Part shown: one piece after another, positions 61,185 through 64,000 of the stretch
How the letters are laid out: each line of letters opens with the position of its first letter
Position numbering within the stretch: the stretch's first letter is position 1
Origin: Bacillus sp. Y1
GTDB taxonomy: Bacteria; Bacillota; Bacilli; Bacillales; Cytobacillaceae
Assembly: GCF_003586445.1 (NCBI RefSeq)
Contig: NZ_CP030028.1
Coordinates: forward strand, 2,618,501 to 2,682,500
Length of the DNA stretch: 64,000 nt
Reading direction: 5' to 3'
The notes under the pieces: model-generated
Seen by the model: only the letters and a program-made list of their open reading frames with translations
Databases searched by the model: none
What the model was told of the DNA's origin: nothing
Translations under genes and position numbers: made by a program

Positions 61185-62972
61185 ATGACTACCTATACGT
61201 CTCGAGAGCAAGTCCCCACTCAAGAAAAGTGGAATTTAGACGATATTTATCCCGATTTAGCATCCTGGGAGAACGATTTTAAGCAAGTCGAAGAAATGAC
61301 TAGTGAATTAAAAACTTTTGATGGCAGGATTCAGAATGGCGCAAGCCTCTTTCAATTTTTACAGAAAAAAGAAGAGCTTTCCTACAAATTCAATCATTTA
61401 TACGCTTACAGCATGCTGAAGGTGGATGAAGACACTCGTGTGACAGAGTCTCAAAGCTATCTTGAACGAATGAAGAGCTTAGGTATTAAAGTAAGTTCCT
61501 CTACCTCATTTTTTATGCCTTATCTCTTGAGTTTAGAAGAGAAGGACTTAAAGGCCTTTATTGAGGAAGAAAAGGGCTTAAGTTACTTTGAAGAGGATTT
61601 ACTAGAATCATTTCGTTACAAGCCGCATGTTTTATCTAAGGAAAAAGAAGAGCTTGTTTCCCAGCTTGGAGAGGCTTTTTCCGCACCAAGTACCATCTTT
61701 GGAATGATCAACAATGCGGATATAAAGTTTGGAGAAGTGACACAGGAAGACGGGTCAAAGGTCGAGCTTACACGTGGCTTATATTCAAAATTGATTGAAG
61801 ATGAGAACCGTCAGACGAGAAAAGAAGCGTATAAAGCATACTACGAACCTTACATTCAGCTAAAAAATACAATATCTTCTACACTATCCAATTCTATAAA
61901 AAACAATGTGACGATGTCGAAGCTTCGTAATTACCCATCTGCACTTGATAAATCATTGTTTGGAGATAATATTCCGAAAGAAGTATATGATAATTTAATT
62001 ATGTCAACAAAACAACATATTGCACCAATGCATCGTTACAATTCCATTCGGAGGGAAAAGTTAAACCTCGATGAACTACGAGCTTATGACTTAAGCGTTC
62101 CGATTGTAAGTGGTGTGAAAATGGACATTTCGTACGAAGAGGCATATGAAACGATGCTAAAAGCACTAGCTCCACTTGGAAGTGATTATATTGAAACATT
62201 AAAAACATTTAAGGATTCTCGCTACATTGACGTTCGTGAGACAAAAGGGAAGCGGTCTGGTGCATATAATCTAGGAATTTATGGAGTTCACCCATATATA
62301 TTATTAAACCATCAAGATGATTTGGATAGCATGTTCACGCTCGTCCATGAATGCGGGCATGGTGTTCATAGTAAATTGAGTGCGGAGCATCAACCGCAAA
62401 TTTCAGCAAGATACAGTATTTTCGTAGCCGAAGTAGCTTCCACCGTAAACGAAGTACTTTTAATCAATTATTTACTGCAACACGAAACGAATCCTGATAT
62501 TCGAAAGCATCTTTTAAATCATTTTATTGATCAATTTAAAGGAACCTTTTTTACTCAGGTCATGTTTGCGGAATTTGAGAAAAAGACACATGAAATGGCG
62601 GAACAGGGGATTCCTTTAACCGTTGATGTTTTTAACTCAACTTATGAACAGCTATTCCGGGAATATAATGGAGAAGAGCTTATTTTTGACGAGGAAGTAA
62701 AGTACGGTTGGTCCCGAATTCCTCATTTTTATCGACCGTTTTACGTGTATAAATATGCGACTGGCTACGCATCTGCCATCCATATTGCCTCGAATCTATT
62801 GTCTGGTGATGAAAAGATCCTTGAGTCGTATTTGAAGTTTTTACAAAGCGGTAGTTCTGATTATCCACTAGAGCTTTTAAAGAAAACCGGTGTAGATCTT
62901 ACGAATAGTGAACCAATCGAATCAGCAATGAAAAAGTTTTCAGAGCTTGTGGACGAATTTGCTAGCTTATAG
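61185..62972 (+). CDS. pepF: Oligoendopeptidase F
   Basis: 595 residues, M3 metallopeptidase family. Zinc motif HECGH at about 388-392 (LVHECGHGVHSKLS), with the third ligand region FVAEVASTVNEVLL. N-terminal QEKWNLDDIYPDLASWENDF is typical of PepF. It cleaves short peptides in the cytoplasm. The ATG at 61185 is chosen by family alignment; AAGGAG lies 13 bases upstream. The frame is open to 61092, but that part overlaps the previous terminator. Confidence 0.95.
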   Translation: MTTYTSREQVPTQEKWNLDDIYPDLASWENDFKQVEEMTSELKTFDGRIQNGASLFQFLQKKEELSYKFNHLYAYSMLKVDEDTRVTESQSYLERMKSLGIKVSSSTSFFMPYLLSLEEKDLKAFIEEEKGLSYFEEDLLESFRYKPHVLSKEKEELVSQLGEAFSAPSTIFGMINNADIKFGEVTQEDGSKVELTRGLYSKLIEDENRQTRKEAYKAYYEPYIQLKNTISSTLSNSIKNNVTMSKLRNYPSALDKSLFGDNIPKEVYDNLIMSTKQHIAPMHRYNSIRREKLNLDELRAYDLSVPIVSGVKMDISYEEAYETMLKALAPLGSDYIETLKTFKDSRYIDVRETKGKRSGAYNLGIYGVHPYILLNHQDDLDSMFTLVHECGHGVHSKLSAEHQPQISARYSIFVAEVASTVNEVLLINYLLQHETNPDIRKHLLNHFIDQFKGTFFTQVMFAEFEKKTHEMAEQGIPLTVDVFNSTYEQLFREYNGEELIFDEEVKYGWSRIPHFYRPFYVYKYATGYASAIHIASNLLSGDEKILESYLKFLQSGSSDYPLELLKKTGVDLTNSEPIESAMKKFSELVDEFASL

Positions 62973-63009
62973 ATCTCGTTTTAAACTTCCTTTTTAATAT
63001 TGGACATCA

Positions 63010-63046
63010 AAAGGACGAACCAAGTCGGTTCGTCCTCGATTTTTAT
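63010..63046. terminator. Bidirectional terminator
   Basis: AGGACGAACC (63012-63021) / GGTTCGTCCT (63027-63036), then CGATTTTTA. It lies between convergent genes. Confidence 0.82.
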
Positions 63047-64000
63047 TCAATATTATCAATTGATAGCTTTTTCACTGGTAGAAAGTCCTCACCAGAATCC
63101 AAATACGTGATAGATACTTTGTCTCCACGCTCTAAGTAGATCGCTAGAGGGTTATTTTCTGACGATACAGTATAATTCTGTTGATTGTTAAGCAGGAAGG
63201 ATACAACCGTATAATCTCCAATTCGCTCCTTATAAACTCGAAGTACTTCACCACTCGTTTTCATTTCTTCTGCCTTTGAGGTTCCATTTAATGTGCTACC
63301 TTCTCGTTGTAGAGCTACCTTGTATTTTTTTAGCGCATCATTAGGAGTTTCTGCATACGATGATATTTCAGGATTTGCTGCTGAAACGATAAAATAATTT
63401 TGAAGAAAACCATTGGAATCAAGAACAGGAGTGAGCCAGCTTGCTTCTCCATAGAAATTGTAGAGAACAGGCATTTCTCCATCCCATTTTTTCTCGATAA
63501 ATTTCTTATCGATAATTTCAAGAGCACCTCGAGAGTCCATATACGATTCCTCTAGATTTCCAGTGTAAAAGGTGGCTTTTCCGGTCCGAGCATTTGTTAA
63601 CGAGTACCCAAGCATGGAATCTACTCCTTCTTTCGGACTCGTAAAATCAGTAAAGTAGTACATCACACCATTCTCATCAAAAATTGGGCTTACATTGGCC
63701 TCCGTACCTTCATCGGAAGGCAACTTCACATCTGATTTTCCAAATAAGCTATTCCAAAAACCATGTACAAAATTGCCATAATAACTATTTTGTAAACTCA
63801 CAGCTTCAGGTGAGACAGACCCATCAAGAAACGCTGGTGCTGACTCTAGATCAAACGCTTCTGTTTTTCCAGTGGAGGGATCGACAAGAACGATTCCTTC
63901 CGCTTTAAAACCGTTTCGCGCCGTGACAAAACTTCCATACGTTCGAATAAAATAAGGTTTTCCATCATCATCTATTTCAAGCTGCACATCACCGTAGAAT
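63043..64000 (-). CDS. Unrecognised exported or membrane protein, C-terminal part (partial)
   Basis: The frame is open through the right window edge, so the N-terminus is missing; 318 residues are seen. The sequence is beta-rich, with repeated short units (GVMYYFTDFTSP, PVLYNFYGEASWLTPVLDSNGFLQNYFIVSA) like extracytoplasmic sensor or propeller domains. No catalytic motif was recognised. Related proteins in Bacillus are large membrane proteins of unknown function (weak inference). Confidence 0.6.
   Translation of the reverse strand, partial: FYGDVQLEIDDDGKPYFIRTYGSFVTARNGFKAEGIVLVDPSTGKTEAFDLESAPAFLDGSVSPEAVSLQNSYYGNFVHGFWNSLFGKSDVKLPSDEGTEANVSPIFDENGVMYYFTDFTSPKEGVDSMLGYSLTNARTGKATFYTGNLEESYMDSRGALEIIDKKFIEKKWDGEMPVLYNFYGEASWLTPVLDSNGFLQNYFIVSAANPEISSYAETPNDALKKYKVALQREGSTLNGTSKAEEMKTSGEVLRVYKERIGDYTVVSFLLNNQQNYTVSSENNPLAIYLERGDKVSITYLDSGEDFLPVKKLSIDNIE

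Overview
The window reads as a chromosomal segment of a low-GC Gram-positive spore-former-type bacterium, most likely Bacillaceae. The reasons are strong AGGAGG-type ribosome binding sites, frequent TTG/GTG starts, intrinsic terminators, Bacillus-type gene sets (queCDE behind a preQ1 riboswitch, ykkCD-like genes behind a guanidine-I riboswitch, ECF sigma/anti-sigma pairs, an IDEAL-domain protein, a DUF3231 protein) and a SigW-like ECF promoter. I see no rRNA, tRNA, CRISPR array, transposase or prophage. No species can be assigned from the sequence alone.

Layout. 1-5.4 kb: end of a surface phosphoesterase, a Lin0512 protein, a 0.6-kb array of 52-bp repeats, a secreted esterase, an acyltransferase remnant, an orphan SsuC/SsuB ABC pair and a secreted protein built of 28-residue repeats. 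5.5-9.8 kb: an ECF-like sigma factor next to a ClpP paralogue, the guanidine-exporter pair with its riboswitch, and the queuosine precursor operon queCDE with its preQ1 riboswitch. 10-16.9 kb: two convergent MFS exporters, a large secreted arabinanase-like GH43 enzyme, a first block of 20-bp repeats, a secreted GDSL hydrolase and a DinB protein. 17-26.9 kb: a frameshifted glycerol-1-phosphate dehydrogenase-like gene with a HAD phosphatase, a membrane protein, a 2-hydroxyacid dehydrogenase, a chemoreceptor paired with a xylose-binding-protein-like lipoprotein, a MATE exporter behind a long attenuator-like leader, and a second chemoreceptor.

27-39.3 kb is the most interesting part. Two TPP riboswitches each control an operon. 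The first is the salvage set thiM-thiE-thiD. The second is a tightly packed ten-gene unit: thiG, thiH, a LuxE-like acyl-protein synthetase, a LuxC-like acyl reductase, a ThiXYZ-like ABC transporter, an SDR dehydrogenase, tenI and thiS-thiF (joined by an apparent one-base deletion in a G run). LuxE, LuxC and SDR together could reduce a carboxylic acid through an aldehyde to an alcohol. Their placement under a TPP riboswitch with an importer suggests salvage of an oxidised (carboxylate) thiamine breakdown product, for instance thiazole acetic acid to hydroxyethylthiazole, which ThiM would then phosphorylate. This is inference.

39.3-64 kb: a GH18/LysM/peptidoglycan-binding cell-wall enzyme, GNAT enzymes, a CrtI-like FAD oxidoreductase, a DUF3231 protein, a winged-helix regulator with an alpha/beta hydrolase, an orphan protein that looks like a duplicated F-type ATP synthase c subunit, GrpB, a two-component system with two PepSY proteins and an 11-bp repeat operator, a Gfo/Idh/MocA dehydrogenase, an ECF sigma/anti-sigma pair, a Cof-type phosphatase, a second block of 20-bp repeats, two tandem TetR regulators with a TetR-type operator in front of an M32 carboxypeptidase, a LiaIH-like membrane protein/PspA pair, an IDEAL protein, oligoendopeptidase F, and the end of an unrecognised exported protein cut by the window edge.
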